Shown here: in pieces, positions 1 to 8,956 of the stretch
Position numbering within the stretch: position 1 is the first letter of the stretch
Layout of the letters: each line of letters starts with the position of its first letter
Assembly: GCA_021770345.1 (NCBI GenBank)
Contig: JAETRD010000011.1
Location: 1-64,000, forward strand
Length of the DNA: 64,000 nt
Origin: Lachnospiraceae bacterium
GTDB lineage: Bacteria; Bacillota; Clostridia; Lachnospirales; Lachnospiraceae
Direction: 5' to 3'
The notes under the pieces: model-generated
Told to the model about the DNA's origin: nothing
Databases searched by the model: none
The model's input: the letters and a program-made list of their open reading frames with translations, nothing else
Made by a program: the position numbers and the translations under genes

Positions 1-180
1 ATCTGTTATTCTTTCCTTGTCTGCTGCATCCTGTTGGTCAATAAAATGTTCATTGGGATGAAACTCTATTATTTCATTTCCTGTATAGTCTTCCTTGAAA
101 ATCTCATTGATTACCGGAATAATCATCTGTCTGCAATCATTTAAAATTGTCCGAAATGCTCCATCATATATATTTCCCAT
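1..180 (-). CDS. Rpn family recombination-promoting nuclease / PD-(D/E)XK transposase-like protein (partial)
   Basis: The frame is open to the left window edge, so only the first 60 residues are visible. The ATG at 180-178 is preceded by a good GGAGG ribosome binding site at about 187-193. The N-terminus (MGNIYDGAFRTILNDC, later FHPNEHFIDQQD, then ERITD) matches what I recall of Lachnospiraceae proteins annotated as Rpn-family or PD-(D/E)XK nuclease transposase-like. Those proteins are often multicopy and carry their catalytic residues further downstream, outside this window. The surrounding 380 bases are much more AT-rich than the rest of the window, which fits an accessory gene. Family assignment is from memory of the N-terminal signature and is moderately sure; activity cannot be judged. 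Confidence 0.6.
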   Translation of the reverse strand, partial: MGNIYDGAFRTILNDCRQMIIPVINEIFKEDYTGNEIIEFHPNEHFIDQQDAADKERITD

Positions 181-207
181 AAACAATCCTCCGTATTTCT
201 TATTTAC

Positions 208-236
208 ATCGTATCATTATCATACTGTATACACAA
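208..236 (-). promoter_or_regulatory. Candidate sigma-A promoter of the Rpn-like gene
   Basis: On the minus strand a -35 like TTGTGT (231-236) and a -10 like TACGAT (208-213) are separated by exactly 17 bases. The start codon lies 28 bases downstream with a GGAGG site between. The boxes are imperfect but spacing and position fit. Confidence 0.45.
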
Positions 237-311
237 CTATATTTGAAATACAATTTGCATTTTTCATATCTCATATGTTTATTTCATTTAATTTATCCTA
301 AACTAACACAC

Positions 312-359
312 AATAAGCACTTTATTCGACAATATGTATGCCAAAACAAAGTGCTTATT
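312..359. repeat. Perfect 12-bp inverted repeat (possible terminator)
   Basis: AATAAGCACTTT (312-323) and its exact complement (348-359) flank a 24-base loop, just downstream of the S8 protease stop codon. It may end the protease transcript. The loop is long and there is no proper T-run after the stem on the minus strand, so a protein-binding site or the end of a mobile segment is equally possible. The rest of 181-379 shows no gene. Confidence 0.45.
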
Positions 360-379
360 CCCCCAAAACCTACTCTATT

Positions 380-2206
380 CTACCCCGGCAGACTATTTTC
401 GACGCACAGCGTCCCCCAGCCGAGCTGCGGGTTCGGATAGCTGCGCCCCGTCCCGTCCCCGAGCGGCTGCGCCCCGCGAATCAGATACGCCCGGATTTTC
501 TCGCCGTAGAGATAGGCGTCATTTCCGTCTACAATCCCCCACTGCATCAAAAGAGCGGCGCCGCCTGACACGAAAGGCGCTGCCATGGAAGTCCCGGTGC
601 GCGCCGCATAGCCGCCTCCCGGCGCACAGGAGGTAATCTCCACTCCCGGTGCGACGATATCCGGCTTTACCTGGTTCGTCTCCCTCGTGTAACCCCTGCC
701 GGAAAACGCCGCCGGCTGTCCGAACCTTGCATCATACGCTCCCACCGTGACAACCCTTTCCGCCGTGGACGGAATCGTGAGCGTCGTCTCCTCCACCGGA
801 TAGAGAAAACCGGTGCCGGCATTCAAAACTCCCCCGGAGGGCAGCCACATATTGTAGTCCCCGAGGACGATCCGCTGCGGCAGAAGCCGCACCTCCCAGA
901 TACCGCTGTCGATATAATCCCTGGCCGGCAGCAGCTCAAAATAAATCTCCTGATAGGGACTGTACGGACTGGGCTCCCCATAGTAAAGCAAAACTTCCGT
1001 TTTACCCAGCGTAAAGCGCTGCGGCCCCTGTATCCGCTGAATTGGCCCGACCACGGTTCCCTGCGGGGACACAATCGAAATCATCGCTTCGTCCGCATAA
1101 GATTTCCAAATCTGCACATTCAGCGTCGACTCATACTCACTCACCGCAAACTGCACCTGTGTATCCTGCCCATATACCATCCGGCCGGCCGTATGTATCG
1201 CGGTGCTCCCCTCATTTCCGCTCCCCACCACGATCGAGCTGCGCCACAAATTCGAAATATCGTTCAGATACGTCTCAATCAGAGATGTCCCGGAATGGCT
1301 CCCGTAATTATTTCCAAAGCTTAAATTTATCACAATCGGTCGTTTGACTTCTTCCGCCTTCCGCATACAGTAATCAACGGCCTGCATTAGCTCCGTCGTG
1401 CGCGGAAATCCCTCCTCCCGTGAGGTTCCCAGTTTTACTACCAGCAGGTCGCTCTCATAGGCGACTCCCCGATAACGCCCTCCGGAAGCTCTCCCGTTTC
1501 CCGCCGCAATCCCCGACACATGCGTCCCGTGCCCGGAGATATCCCTGCTTGGACAGACGGCGTTTCTCTGTTGCTCCGTGGGCTGCGCCAGCGCAAGATT
1601 AAGAATCTCCTCCGGAAATTCCGTCCCGAGAAAATAGCCGGGTGGTGCCTGCAAAAACTCCTGTTCCCCCGATGTCTGCCCCCGGGCATCCGGTACGCTG
1701 CCGGACGGAATCGTCTGATCCCACAGACTTAAAATTCGGGTTGTACCGTTTGCATTGCAAAAATCCGGGTGTGCATAATCGATGCCGGAGTCAATCACCG
1801 CCACCAAAACACCCTGCCCCGTCAGCTGCGTTCCCGCCGCTCCTGTTTGAAGCGCAGAAATACAAGAGGCGCTTTTCCCGTTATTCACTGCAAAAAAGAG
1901 CCTCTTTGGTTTCTCCATATATTCAATTTCATTCAGCGATGCCACCGCATCCACAATCTGCTCCGGCAAAACGAGTACCGCGTATTCATTCTGCAGATTG
2001 GTCAGCCGAATCTTTTCCTGATACTGCGGAAAACGTTCCGCAAGCCTTGCCGCAAGCTCCTCCTTTGTCCCGCTAAACTTTACGATGACCTCCCAGGTGC
2101 GCTCTGCGGTATCATAACCCACATCAAGCTGAAGCGATTTTTCCCGTTCCGCCTGCGTGGCATCCAGGGCAAGATTTAACAGGTTTTCCATTTTTTCGTT
2201 CGACAT
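380..2206 (-). CDS. S8 family (subtilisin-like) serine protease, Csp-like
   Basis: This 608-residue subtilase has a complete triad: Asp139 in VAVIDSGIDYAHPDF, His226 in GHGTHVSGIAAG and Ser540 in GTSMAAPFVSGG. About 110 residues precede the catalytic domain, with the look of a propeptide. There is no signal peptide or membrane segment. A long insertion (about 345-480) separates the His and Ser regions, as in the clostridial Csp proteases that activate the cortex lytic enzyme SleC at germination. Unlike CspC or CspA pseudoproteases, all catalytic residues are present. The gene lies 69 bases downstream of the chemotaxis gene on the same strand. Its GGAG ribosome binding site falls inside a predicted hairpin. 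S8 membership is certain; a germination role is inference. Confidence 0.9.
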   Translation of the reverse strand: MSNEKMENLLNLALDATQAEREKSLQLDVGYDTAERTWEVIVKFSGTKEELAARLAERFPQYQEKIRLTNLQNEYAVLVLPEQIVDAVASLNEIEYMEKPKRLFFAVNNGKSASCISALQTGAAGTQLTGQGVLVAVIDSGIDYAHPDFCNANGTTRILSLWDQTIPSGSVPDARGQTSGEQEFLQAPPGYFLGTEFPEEILNLALAQPTEQQRNAVCPSRDISGHGTHVSGIAAGNGRASGGRYRGVAYESDLLVVKLGTSREEGFPRTTELMQAVDYCMRKAEEVKRPIVINLSFGNNYGSHSGTSLIETYLNDISNLWRSSIVVGSGNEGSTAIHTAGRMVYGQDTQVQFAVSEYESTLNVQIWKSYADEAMISIVSPQGTVVGPIQRIQGPQRFTLGKTEVLLYYGEPSPYSPYQEIYFELLPARDYIDSGIWEVRLLPQRIVLGDYNMWLPSGGVLNAGTGFLYPVEETTLTIPSTAERVVTVGAYDARFGQPAAFSGRGYTRETNQVKPDIVAPGVEITSCAPGGGYAARTGTSMAAPFVSGGAALLMQWGIVDGNDAYLYGEKIRAYLIRGAQPLGDGTGRSYPNPQLGWGTLCVENSLPG

Positions 2207-2208
2207 AG

Positions 2209-2260
2209 CACTCCGAAGCAGACGTCTTTGTTTAATTTATGTAATTACCGCTTCGGTGTG
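2209..2260 (-). promoter_or_regulatory. Hairpin sequestering the S8 protease ribosome binding site
   Basis: On the minus strand CACACCGAAGCGG (2260-2248) can pair with CTGCTTCGGAGTG (2221-2209): 11 Watson-Crick pairs, one G-U and one mismatch. The 3' arm contains the GGAG that serves the ATG at 2206. No T-run follows, so it is not a terminator. Translational control is the simplest reading. Confidence 0.45.
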
Positions 2261-2275
2261 CCACCTCAAAACCGT

Positions 2276-3586
2276 TTAAAGCCCGGCGCGCTTTATCGAA
2301 ATCTTTCCTTCCTCCTCAAACTCTCTGATATAGCCGACCAGTGCATCCGCCACACTGACAACACGCTCCGTCGTCCTGTCGCATTCGACCACGACTCCCT
2401 GCAAATCTTCCATACTCTGCGCCGTGATATTTGCGTTCCCCGCATTCTGTTCCGCGGTCTCCGTCAGAGAGGCAACACCCTCCCCGATCACGTCTTTGTC
2501 CCTGCCGAGGTCTTCAACCTCCGTGTCGATCTTGCCGATAGCAGCTCCGACCTGCCCGATTTCCTGATTCAGCGACCGGAAAATATCCTCCGTATCCCGA
2601 ATCTTTTTGCTCTGTCTCGCAAACGCCTCGGAAACCTTTTCGGTAATCTCCACGCTGACGTTTGAGTTGCCGATGAGGTCTTTTACAATCTTGTTAATCT
2701 GCTCCGTAGACTCCTTCGACTGATCCGCGAGAAGCCGGATTTCCTCCGCCACCACCGCAAATCCCCTTCCATGCTCCCCGGCTCTTGCCGCCTCAATGCT
2801 CGCATTCAGCGCCAGCAGATTCGTCTGGCTCGAAATCCCGGCGATGATATCCGTCGCGGTCTGTATCTGCTGGGCCGACTGATTTGTCAGATTCGTCTGC
2901 TTCTTCACCGCCTCGATCGCCTCCCCGCTCTCCTCGCTGATGACGATCAGCTCTCTCATAATCTGCTCGGCGGAAGCGTTGCATTCCTTCATCGTATCGG
3001 CGCTTTTCGTAAGCGCCTCCACATTCTCGGTAATGCGGTCAATAGAAGCGGCGATCGCTTCGATCTTCTCCTTCATGTCGACGGTTTTATCCGCCTGTGA
3101 GAGTGTGTTCTCCGTAATCGACGCAACCGCCTCCCCGGTACCGGAAAGCGCATCTACCATATTTCCAAAAATAGTTTTAAAATCCTTTGACACCTCGTCT
3201 AACTCCATTGAGGCAGTGCGGATACCCGCAATCACCTGTGCGAAAGAAGTGACATACTCCTGGATCGTGCGAAGCATCTCTCCCACGTCGTCGTTTTGTG
3301 CGGCAAGCTTTTTTGCTTTCTCCACCAGCTTATCCGTTCCGGCTTCCTCCTCGGATGCCCCGTTGACGACAACCCTGATCTGGTCGAGCACGGATTTTAC
3401 GATTCCAAATATCACGCCGAATATTACTACCGTCACCAGAGTCAGCAAAATCATCGCAACCACCGTACTCAGCACGCCCGCTTTTAACAGCTGCAGAACA
3501 ATAATCTGCCATGCTGCGACAACGACCAGAAACACGAGTAACGGTTTTAAAAGTTTCATCCATGTTGCATTTTTCTTTTCCTGCAT
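2276..3586 (-). CDS. Methyl-accepting chemotaxis protein
   Basis: This 436-residue receptor has two closely spaced transmembrane helices near the N-terminus (about 12-30 and 37-60) and no extracellular sensor domain between them. A long coiled coil follows. The conserved MCP signalling tip lies at about residues 245-285 ([17 protein letters not shown], then [15 protein letters not shown]). Such receptors report membrane or cytoplasmic signals to CheA/CheW. I start at the ATG at 3586 because AGGGAGG lies 9 bases upstream; an ATG further upstream has no such site. No other chemotaxis gene is nearby. Confidence 0.9.
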   Translation of the reverse strand: MQEKKNATWMKLLKPLLVFLVVVAAWQIIVLQLLKAGVLSTVVAMILLTLVTVVIFGVIFGIVKSVLDQIRVVVNGASEEEAGTDKLVEKAKKLAAQNDDVGEMLRTIQEYVTSFAQVIAGIRTASMELDEVSKDFKTIFGNMVDALSGTGEAVASITENTLSQADKTVDMKEKIEAIAASIDRITENVEALTKSADTMKECNASAEQIMRELIVISEESGEAIEAVKKQTNLTNQSAQQIQTATDIIAGISSQTNLLALNASIEAARAGEHGRGFAVVAEEIRLLADQSKESTEQINKIVKDLIGNSNVSVEITEKVSEAFARQSKKIRDTEDIFRSLNQEIGQVGAAIGKIDTEVEDLGRDKDVIGEGVASLTETAEQNAGNANITAQSMEDLQGVVVECDRTTERVVSVADALVGYIREFEEEGKISIKRAGL

Positions 3587-3628
3587 CCTGCGCATCCTCC
3601 CTGTCCCTGCATATAAATGATTGGTAAT

Positions 3629-3637
3629 ATTATAACA
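3629..3637 (-). promoter_or_regulatory. Extended -10 promoter of the chemotaxis receptor gene
   Basis: On the minus strand a consensus TATAAT (3634-3629) is preceded by TGT (3637-3635), giving an extended -10 element about 43 bases before the start codon. No good -35 box is present, as is common for extended -10 promoters. Confidence 0.5.
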
Positions 3638-3684
3638 TCTGCGTGCGCAACATGGAATACTTTTCTTGCATTTTCGCAAGCCGC

Positions 3685-4518
3685 TTATATTTCGTTTTTT
3701 ATATATTCACTCGGCGACATGTGATAATATTTTTTAAACGCGCGGTAAAAATTGCTGTACTGATTAAATCCGCACAGATCATAGATATCCGTCGGCTTTT
3801 CTCCGCTAATCAAAAGCTGCCGTGCCATGATCATCCGTTTCTCAAGGATATACTGATAGATACTCTTTCCCGTGACGCGCTCATAGCTCCTTGACAGATA
3901 AAATTTACTGATGTAGAACTTGTCACAGAGAAAATCAAGCGTAATGGATTCCGTATAATGACAGTTGATATAACTGATCACATTCTCTATGGTCGCTTTC
4001 TCTTTTTGTATATTGAGATTTATATACCGGTTTACAATGATCAGAAGACGTCTTACATCCGCCTCCATCAGGATATCTTTTCCGAACTCCTGTCCTCTGC
4101 TCTCGTGAAGAAGTTCCATCAGCACGGATACGATCCGGTTTCGCATAAAAGGCTCTGCACGGAACAGACAGCCGTTTTGCTCCGCACTCACAAAACAGTT
4201 CGTCAGATTCGTCTTATGGCTGGAAAGCCTGCTGAGATACCACGGGTTCATCAACAGGCTAATCCATTCATAGTTTTTCGACAGCATTTTTACAGACCAC
4301 AGCATCCTCGGCGGCAGCAGAAGAATATCCCCCCTGGAAATGTCATACTCGCAGTCCTCCATTTCCACCCGGGCCTTTCCGTCATGCACACAGTAAAGCT
4401 CAAAATAATCACCCGTCATATGTTCCTGCACCGTATTCTGTGCTTTGTAGATGTGTATCTCAAACGTTGAGCTTAACATGCCCTGATAACTTTCATAACA
4501 CTCATATTGTCTGCTCAT
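3685..4518 (-). CDS. AraC family transcriptional regulator
   Basis: This protein of about 277 residues has an N-terminal cupin-like ligand domain ([16 protein letters not shown], then DILLLPP, typical of AraC_binding). The C-terminal 95 residues hold two helix-turn-helix motifs: [20 protein letters not shown] and the AraC signature [18 protein letters not shown]-like end (here [19 protein letters not shown]). The start is the ATG at 4518, eight bases after the glycosidase stop, with GGAG immediately before it; an upstream extension would overlap the previous gene. It is the last gene of the symporter-glycosidase-regulator operon and probably controls it. The inducer is unknown. Confidence 0.9.
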   Translation of the reverse strand: MSRQYECYESYQGMLSSTFEIHIYKAQNTVQEHMTGDYFELYCVHDGKARVEMEDCEYDISRGDILLLPPRMLWSVKMLSKNYEWISLLMNPWYLSRLSSHKTNLTNCFVSAEQNGCLFRAEPFMRNRIVSVLMELLHESRGQEFGKDILMEADVRRLLIIVNRYINLNIQKEKATIENVISYINCHYTESITLDFLCDKFYISKFYLSRSYERVTGKSIYQYILEKRMIMARQLLISGEKPTDIYDLCGFNQYSNFYRAFKKYYHMSPSEYIKNEI

Positions 4519-4526
4519 GCTCCGAC

Positions 4527-7232
4527 TTATTCTGCGCTTTGAATCAGAATTTCCCCCTCTCTGTCCTCCAAAAAGATTTCCAGTGCACCTTTTACATGTT
4601 CCTGCCACTGCACGGTCTTTCCGTTGACAGACACCTCATATTCCCTGGCCGAATCCATGACCGCAATGATTCGGTTCTTCTTTTTCACATTTACCCGGTA
4701 ACGGATCCGCGCTTTCGTATGCTCCTCATTAAAGCAGCTATCCTCAATCCAGGTCTCAAAGCCTGCCGTAACCGTTCCGGGGCGGTAATACGCATGATAC
4801 CAGATGACAATCGGCGCCGACAACCCGCCGAACTGGTGGAACCATCCGCCCCGCTCCGTCTCGATCTGTATCATCTCAAACGTATTGTAACTGAATTCCA
4901 CTTCCTGTTTCCATGCGTGTAATGCTCTGTCTGCAATCCGGAATGCAAATTCATTCTCTCCGATATCCAGCATAGACTTCCAGAACAGAAACTGATACGG
5001 GAACCAGACACTGCCATTCCAGTACCCGTTGTCATAATAATACTCCGCACTCATATCCACCGTGGAGATTCCCACCGGCGACCAGAGTTCTTTATCCGAT
5101 TTTAAATGTGCCAGCATCTTTTCTTCCTGCTGTTTTGTGCAGATTCCCGCAAACAGCGGCGTAACCCCGTCGATTCCCCTGTTATGATTCTCCCCGCTTT
5201 CGGTCCGAAGAATCTCCCATTTTTTCCTGTCTTCCCGATAAACGGCATAACCGAAGTATCCGCTTTCTTCATCCCACGCATACTCCAACAAGGCCCCAGC
5301 CGTTTTTTTCCAGTCTGACTCATACTCCGCGCGGTCTTTTCCGTATCCGTACAGTTCGGCAATTCTGCTCATTATCTTCGCGAACCGTATGAAATGCGCG
5401 TTGCAACAGACCGGAGAAACATTTTTTTCCAGATGATGTCTGTGAAGATAAACCTGCGGCGGATAATCATCCATCCCGCTGGCATTATAAAAATAATCAT
5501 ACACCGTCATCAGGTCTCCCGGAAGCCGACCTGTCGTAGAGCCTTCCGCTTTCCCTGCCATATACAGATATGCCCTTCGAAACATGGCATAATACTTCCG
5601 CAGCGCCTCCCTTTTTTCGGCAGAAGCCCTCTGCAGCATCTCATAATACAGGTAAAACTGTGTCGGAATCATCGAACCGTGAAATAAAAACGCAAAATCC
5701 TGATTCTTCTCTTCCGACAAATAAATGTCCATTATATATTCGGCTCTTTCTTCCGAATAATCCAGAATTCCAAGACCGATAAAACCGGAATCCCATGTGT
5801 ACAGGCTGTCCCAGCGTTTTCCGGGCGTATAATGCGCAATCGGCTCTCCATACCGGTAAATCGGATATACGACGTTGGAAAACAATGCGGCTTTCATAAG
5901 CCTTGTCGAGAACTGATAACCGTCCCCTTCCGGATTCCAATTCCGCACCCCTGTGCAGGCAGAGCGTTCCTTCCAGATCTCTTCCAGCTCCTTTTTCGTA
6001 TACTGCACATCCTGCGCACTGATATATGCATACTCGGTGTGGTTGCTCTCTCCCGGAAGAAAGATTGCCTCCACCACATTCGTATGATAAAATCCGTCAT
6101 CCGAATGCTTCTCGGAAAATGCTCCCGTAAAACTGCGCGTCAGATTGTCATACGTCTCATCGGAATTGGTCAGGCGGGTGATCAGCGCATCCTCCAGGCA
6201 TCCGGAATACAGTTTCCTGCTGCGCACTCTTTTGTTCAGCATTGTAAAATAAACCGGAGCCTCACCGTAATTATACTGATAGACCACATGTCCGTCCCGG
6301 TAGTGAATCTGCGGAATCACATTTAGCTTATTTTGTTTCATCTCTATCTCTTGTGCATCATCCGCCTCAGTGATGCACAGAAAGTCCAGCATCACTCCGT
6401 TGCTCTTTGTACCGTCCGCCGTCATGCGCAGTTCAAATGTTCCCGCCGGAAGTTCGCCAAGCGAAAGCGCTACGGCCTGCGGCGTCTTCCCCGCCGGAAA
6501 CGTCACCGTCCCGTAATTGGTCGCAAAAGAGACCGACTCATGATTCTGATTTGTCATATAGCGAATCGTCAACACCGCATTCCGATAGCCGTGTTTCGTC
6601 TCTCTGCGCCAGGAAACCTGATCTCCTTTCTCACTCCCGAACCATTTCAGCCCAAAATGCGGGACCATCATGTGATAGATGGTCTCTCCAAGACCGTTGC
6701 CGTCCGTAAATTCCGGCTCCGGCACTTCTCCCCATCTCAACCCGTCCGGTGTCAGGTGCTCCCACGGCCTTTTTCTGGCAAACGCAAATGTCTCATAGTC
6801 AAGCGCATTCCAGAACTCATGCTTTTCGGGAAGTTTTGGCATGCAAATCCATTTTTTCGGATATTCGATTGCCGAAAAATAATTCAGAAGACAGTTTTGC
6901 ATTTTTGTCGTCCGGTTGACGTAGGAAACCCGGATTCCCCAGGTTTCCTCTTCCATCCGGAAGAAATCAACATCTGCATACAACTGATCCTTCCACAAAA
7001 GTTCATACCGGTATCGGAAAAATTTTCCCTCCGCATCGCAGTCCCACGGGTGATAATCCGACGGAACCGTTACATTTGGCACTGGTACCGCGCTGTTCGC
7101 ATAGGTAGGATACACCGCCAGGTCAAACCTCGCCCCGGAGATTTCACTTTCTCTCATAATTCTGGAAATCCCCATGTATTTCTTGGAATAAGGCCCCCAG
7201 GCCGGCATATAGTTTTTATGTTCTTCTCTCAT
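4527..7232 (-). CDS. Glycoside hydrolase with C-terminal (alpha/alpha)6 barrel, MGH1/GH63-like
   Basis: This 901-residue protein has no signal peptide, so it acts on imported sugars. The first 320 residues look like beta-sandwich. The rest is a helical barrel with clan-GH-G-like motifs: KRWDSLYTWDSGFIGLGILD (compare trehalase and GH63 WD motifs), NGYWNGSVWFPYQFLFW and FEMIQIETERGGWFHQFGG. It sits between a sugar symporter gene (11-base gap) and an AraC gene (8-base gap). Alpha-glucosidase, alpha-mannosidase or trehalase-like activity is possible; the exact GH family and substrate cannot be set by eye. The large N-terminal domain resembles no domain I can name. Confidence 0.75.
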   Translation of the reverse strand: MREEHKNYMPAWGPYSKKYMGISRIMRESEISGARFDLAVYPTYANSAVPVPNVTVPSDYHPWDCDAEGKFFRYRYELLWKDQLYADVDFFRMEEETWGIRVSYVNRTTKMQNCLLNYFSAIEYPKKWICMPKLPEKHEFWNALDYETFAFARKRPWEHLTPDGLRWGEVPEPEFTDGNGLGETIYHMMVPHFGLKWFGSEKGDQVSWRRETKHGYRNAVLTIRYMTNQNHESVSFATNYGTVTFPAGKTPQAVALSLGELPAGTFELRMTADGTKSNGVMLDFLCITEADDAQEIEMKQNKLNVIPQIHYRDGHVVYQYNYGEAPVYFTMLNKRVRSRKLYSGCLEDALITRLTNSDETYDNLTRSFTGAFSEKHSDDGFYHTNVVEAIFLPGESNHTEYAYISAQDVQYTKKELEEIWKERSACTGVRNWNPEGDGYQFSTRLMKAALFSNVVYPIYRYGEPIAHYTPGKRWDSLYTWDSGFIGLGILDYSEERAEYIMDIYLSEEKNQDFAFLFHGSMIPTQFYLYYEMLQRASAEKREALRKYYAMFRRAYLYMAGKAEGSTTGRLPGDLMTVYDYFYNASGMDDYPPQVYLHRHHLEKNVSPVCCNAHFIRFAKIMSRIAELYGYGKDRAEYESDWKKTAGALLEYAWDEESGYFGYAVYREDRKKWEILRTESGENHNRGIDGVTPLFAGICTKQQEEKMLAHLKSDKELWSPVGISTVDMSAEYYYDNGYWNGSVWFPYQFLFWKSMLDIGENEFAFRIADRALHAWKQEVEFSYNTFEMIQIETERGGWFHQFGGLSAPIVIWYHAYYRPGTVTAGFETWIEDSCFNEEHTKARIRYRVNVKKKNRIIAVMDSAREYEVSVNGKTVQWQEHVKGALEIFLEDREGEILIQSAE

Positions 7233-7243
7233 ATATGTTCTGA

Positions 7244-8695
7244 TTACTCCGCGCCGACATTTTTCTCTTTAAGCTCTGCGATGTAATCTTCAACCTCCTT
7301 CATCTTCTCCCCGTTGAGCGGATAGAATTTCATGGCGATGATCGAAATAATCCAGCCAAGAATCGGCATTCCGCAGTACAGTACCATTGTAACAACAAAA
7401 ATGCTTGTCGTCAGCTCTTCTCCGATCTGTGGAACCGTATTTTTATACCCTATGACAGCGACAAGCAGTCCGACGACCGTCGTTCCAAAGGATGAAATCA
7501 GCTTGTCAACAAAGGAATAAATCGTCGCGACAAGTCCCGGTACAAAATGCCCGCTCCGGTAAATCTCGTAATCGGTACAGTCCGCCATCATCGGAATCAT
7601 CATGTTGCTTCCGATATTGCGGATTCCGTTCAGCGCGATATAAAGCACCACAAACGCAACGTTCATAAAACCGAACGATTTCAGGTCAATCTTTGTCGGA
7701 TCCCCCATGAGAAAGAGCAGTCCTAATGCAGCCTGTAAAATGATGCACAGCCAGGTACTCAGCACATACGTCCGTTTCTGCCCTGCATGTCTTGCATTCA
7801 GAATACCGAATACAAGCAGAATGATATTCGGAATCATCGTGATCACAGACAGGCGCCCCATCACTTCATAATTTCCCATAATAATGCCAAACAGCATAAC
7901 GCCGACAATCGAGTTTCCTGCGATATTCATTGCCAGCTTATCCGTGCACTCGGAGATGATCAGCATCTGAAGCGCACGATTCTTCTTTAAAATCTCCCAG
8001 TATACCTTAAACCCAACCTTTTCCGTCTTATTCTGCTCCAGATTCTCATAATATTCCGGTTTGTCTTTCGGCGCGATCGCTACGAATGCGCAGACCATCA
8101 GGACAAACGCAATCAGGATGACCCAGACGATCAGCTCGCTGAAAAATTCATATGTCATCCCGCCATACTTCGGTACCAGATGATTGGAGATCAAATAGTT
8201 GACGCCGGAACTTAAAAACAGCATGAAAAACCCGGTAAAAAATCCGTATAACGGCCTCTGTTTCGGGTCATTGGTCAAAATCGTCTGCGCGGAAGTCGTA
8301 ACCGTTCCCTGCACGGTATAGCCAATGATATATAACGCATACACAAGGATGAAATACGGGATCCGGATAACTTCCGGCACAAGATGCGTCGTCTTATAAA
8401 TCAAAATCATACTGACTGCAAGAATTGCGTTTCCGGCTACCAGAAACGGTCTGAATTTTCCGTATTTTCCCTTCATATGGTCGATCAGCCAGCCGATAAT
8501 CGGATCTGTGAAACCGTCAAAGATTCTCATTCCGGTTGCGAGCGTCGACACAAATACAACCGACATTCCCACCAGGCCGTTTGCATAATAGGAGACATAC
8601 ATCATCAGAAACAAATACAGATTCGTTGACATCATATTCAGCGCAAATAGTGCAATCTGCCATATTTTCGCTCTATTGTACTCTTTTTCGTTCAT
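7244..8695 (-). CDS. GPH-family (MelB-like) sugar:cation symporter, MFS superfamily
   Basis: This 483-residue protein has about twelve hydrophobic helices. The GPH signature region after helix 2 is present (MRIFDGFTDPIIGWLIDHM, then GKFRPFL), matching MelB, XynB and UidB-type glycoside-pentoside-hexuronide symporters that use Na+ or H+. It is the first gene of an operon with a cytoplasmic glycosidase and an AraC regulator, so it probably imports that enzyme's glycoside substrate. The ATG at 8695 follows AAGGAAGG/AAAAGG purine tracts. Substrate is unknown. Confidence 0.9.
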   Translation of the reverse strand: MNEKEYNRAKIWQIALFALNMMSTNLYLFLMMYVSYYANGLVGMSVVFVSTLATGMRIFDGFTDPIIGWLIDHMKGKYGKFRPFLVAGNAILAVSMILIYKTTHLVPEVIRIPYFILVYALYIIGYTVQGTVTTSAQTILTNDPKQRPLYGFFTGFFMLFLSSGVNYLISNHLVPKYGGMTYEFFSELIVWVILIAFVLMVCAFVAIAPKDKPEYYENLEQNKTEKVGFKVYWEILKKNRALQMLIISECTDKLAMNIAGNSIVGVMLFGIIMGNYEVMGRLSVITMIPNIILLVFGILNARHAGQKRTYVLSTWLCIILQAALGLLFLMGDPTKIDLKSFGFMNVAFVVLYIALNGIRNIGSNMMIPMMADCTDYEIYRSGHFVPGLVATIYSFVDKLISSFGTTVVGLLVAVIGYKNTVPQIGEELTTSIFVVTMVLYCGMPILGWIISIIAMKFYPLNGEKMKEVEDYIAELKEKNVGAE

Positions 8696-8742
8696 TTTTC
8701 CTTTTTCCTTCCTTTTCTCTCTTTCCCTGCAGTAACCATATA

Positions 8743-8762
8743 AAAATCATGATTTTCATGAT
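8743..8762. promoter_or_regulatory. Tandem TCATGA palindromes, candidate operator of the symporter operon
   Basis: AAAATCATGATTTT (8743-8756) is a perfect 14-bp palindrome, and a second TCATGA (8756-8761) follows, centre-to-centre 9 bp away. They lie about 50 bases before the symporter start, in the 261-base divergent region shared with asnB. The AraC protein of the operon is a plausible binder. I could not identify a convincing promoter for either direction here, and no T-box features precede asnB. Confidence 0.4.
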
Positions 8763-8956
8763 TATTCTATCATTCGGTTTCTCTTCGATACATTGCATAT
8801 ATTTTCTTATAGATTACGATTCTTGCCTCAAAAGGAAAATTTTTATCTGCCGCAGCCTGCAAAACGCCCCGCATATCTCACTTCCTCCGCTCATATACTA
8901 GAGGGAGAACTGCTGCCCTCCCGGACAGTAACGCAAATTAAAATGGAGATTCATGT

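Noticed and set aside
8696-8956. T-box or other amino-acid riboswitch before asnB
   Set aside because: No T-box core sequence, specifier stem or terminator/antiterminator pair is visible, and the leader is too short.
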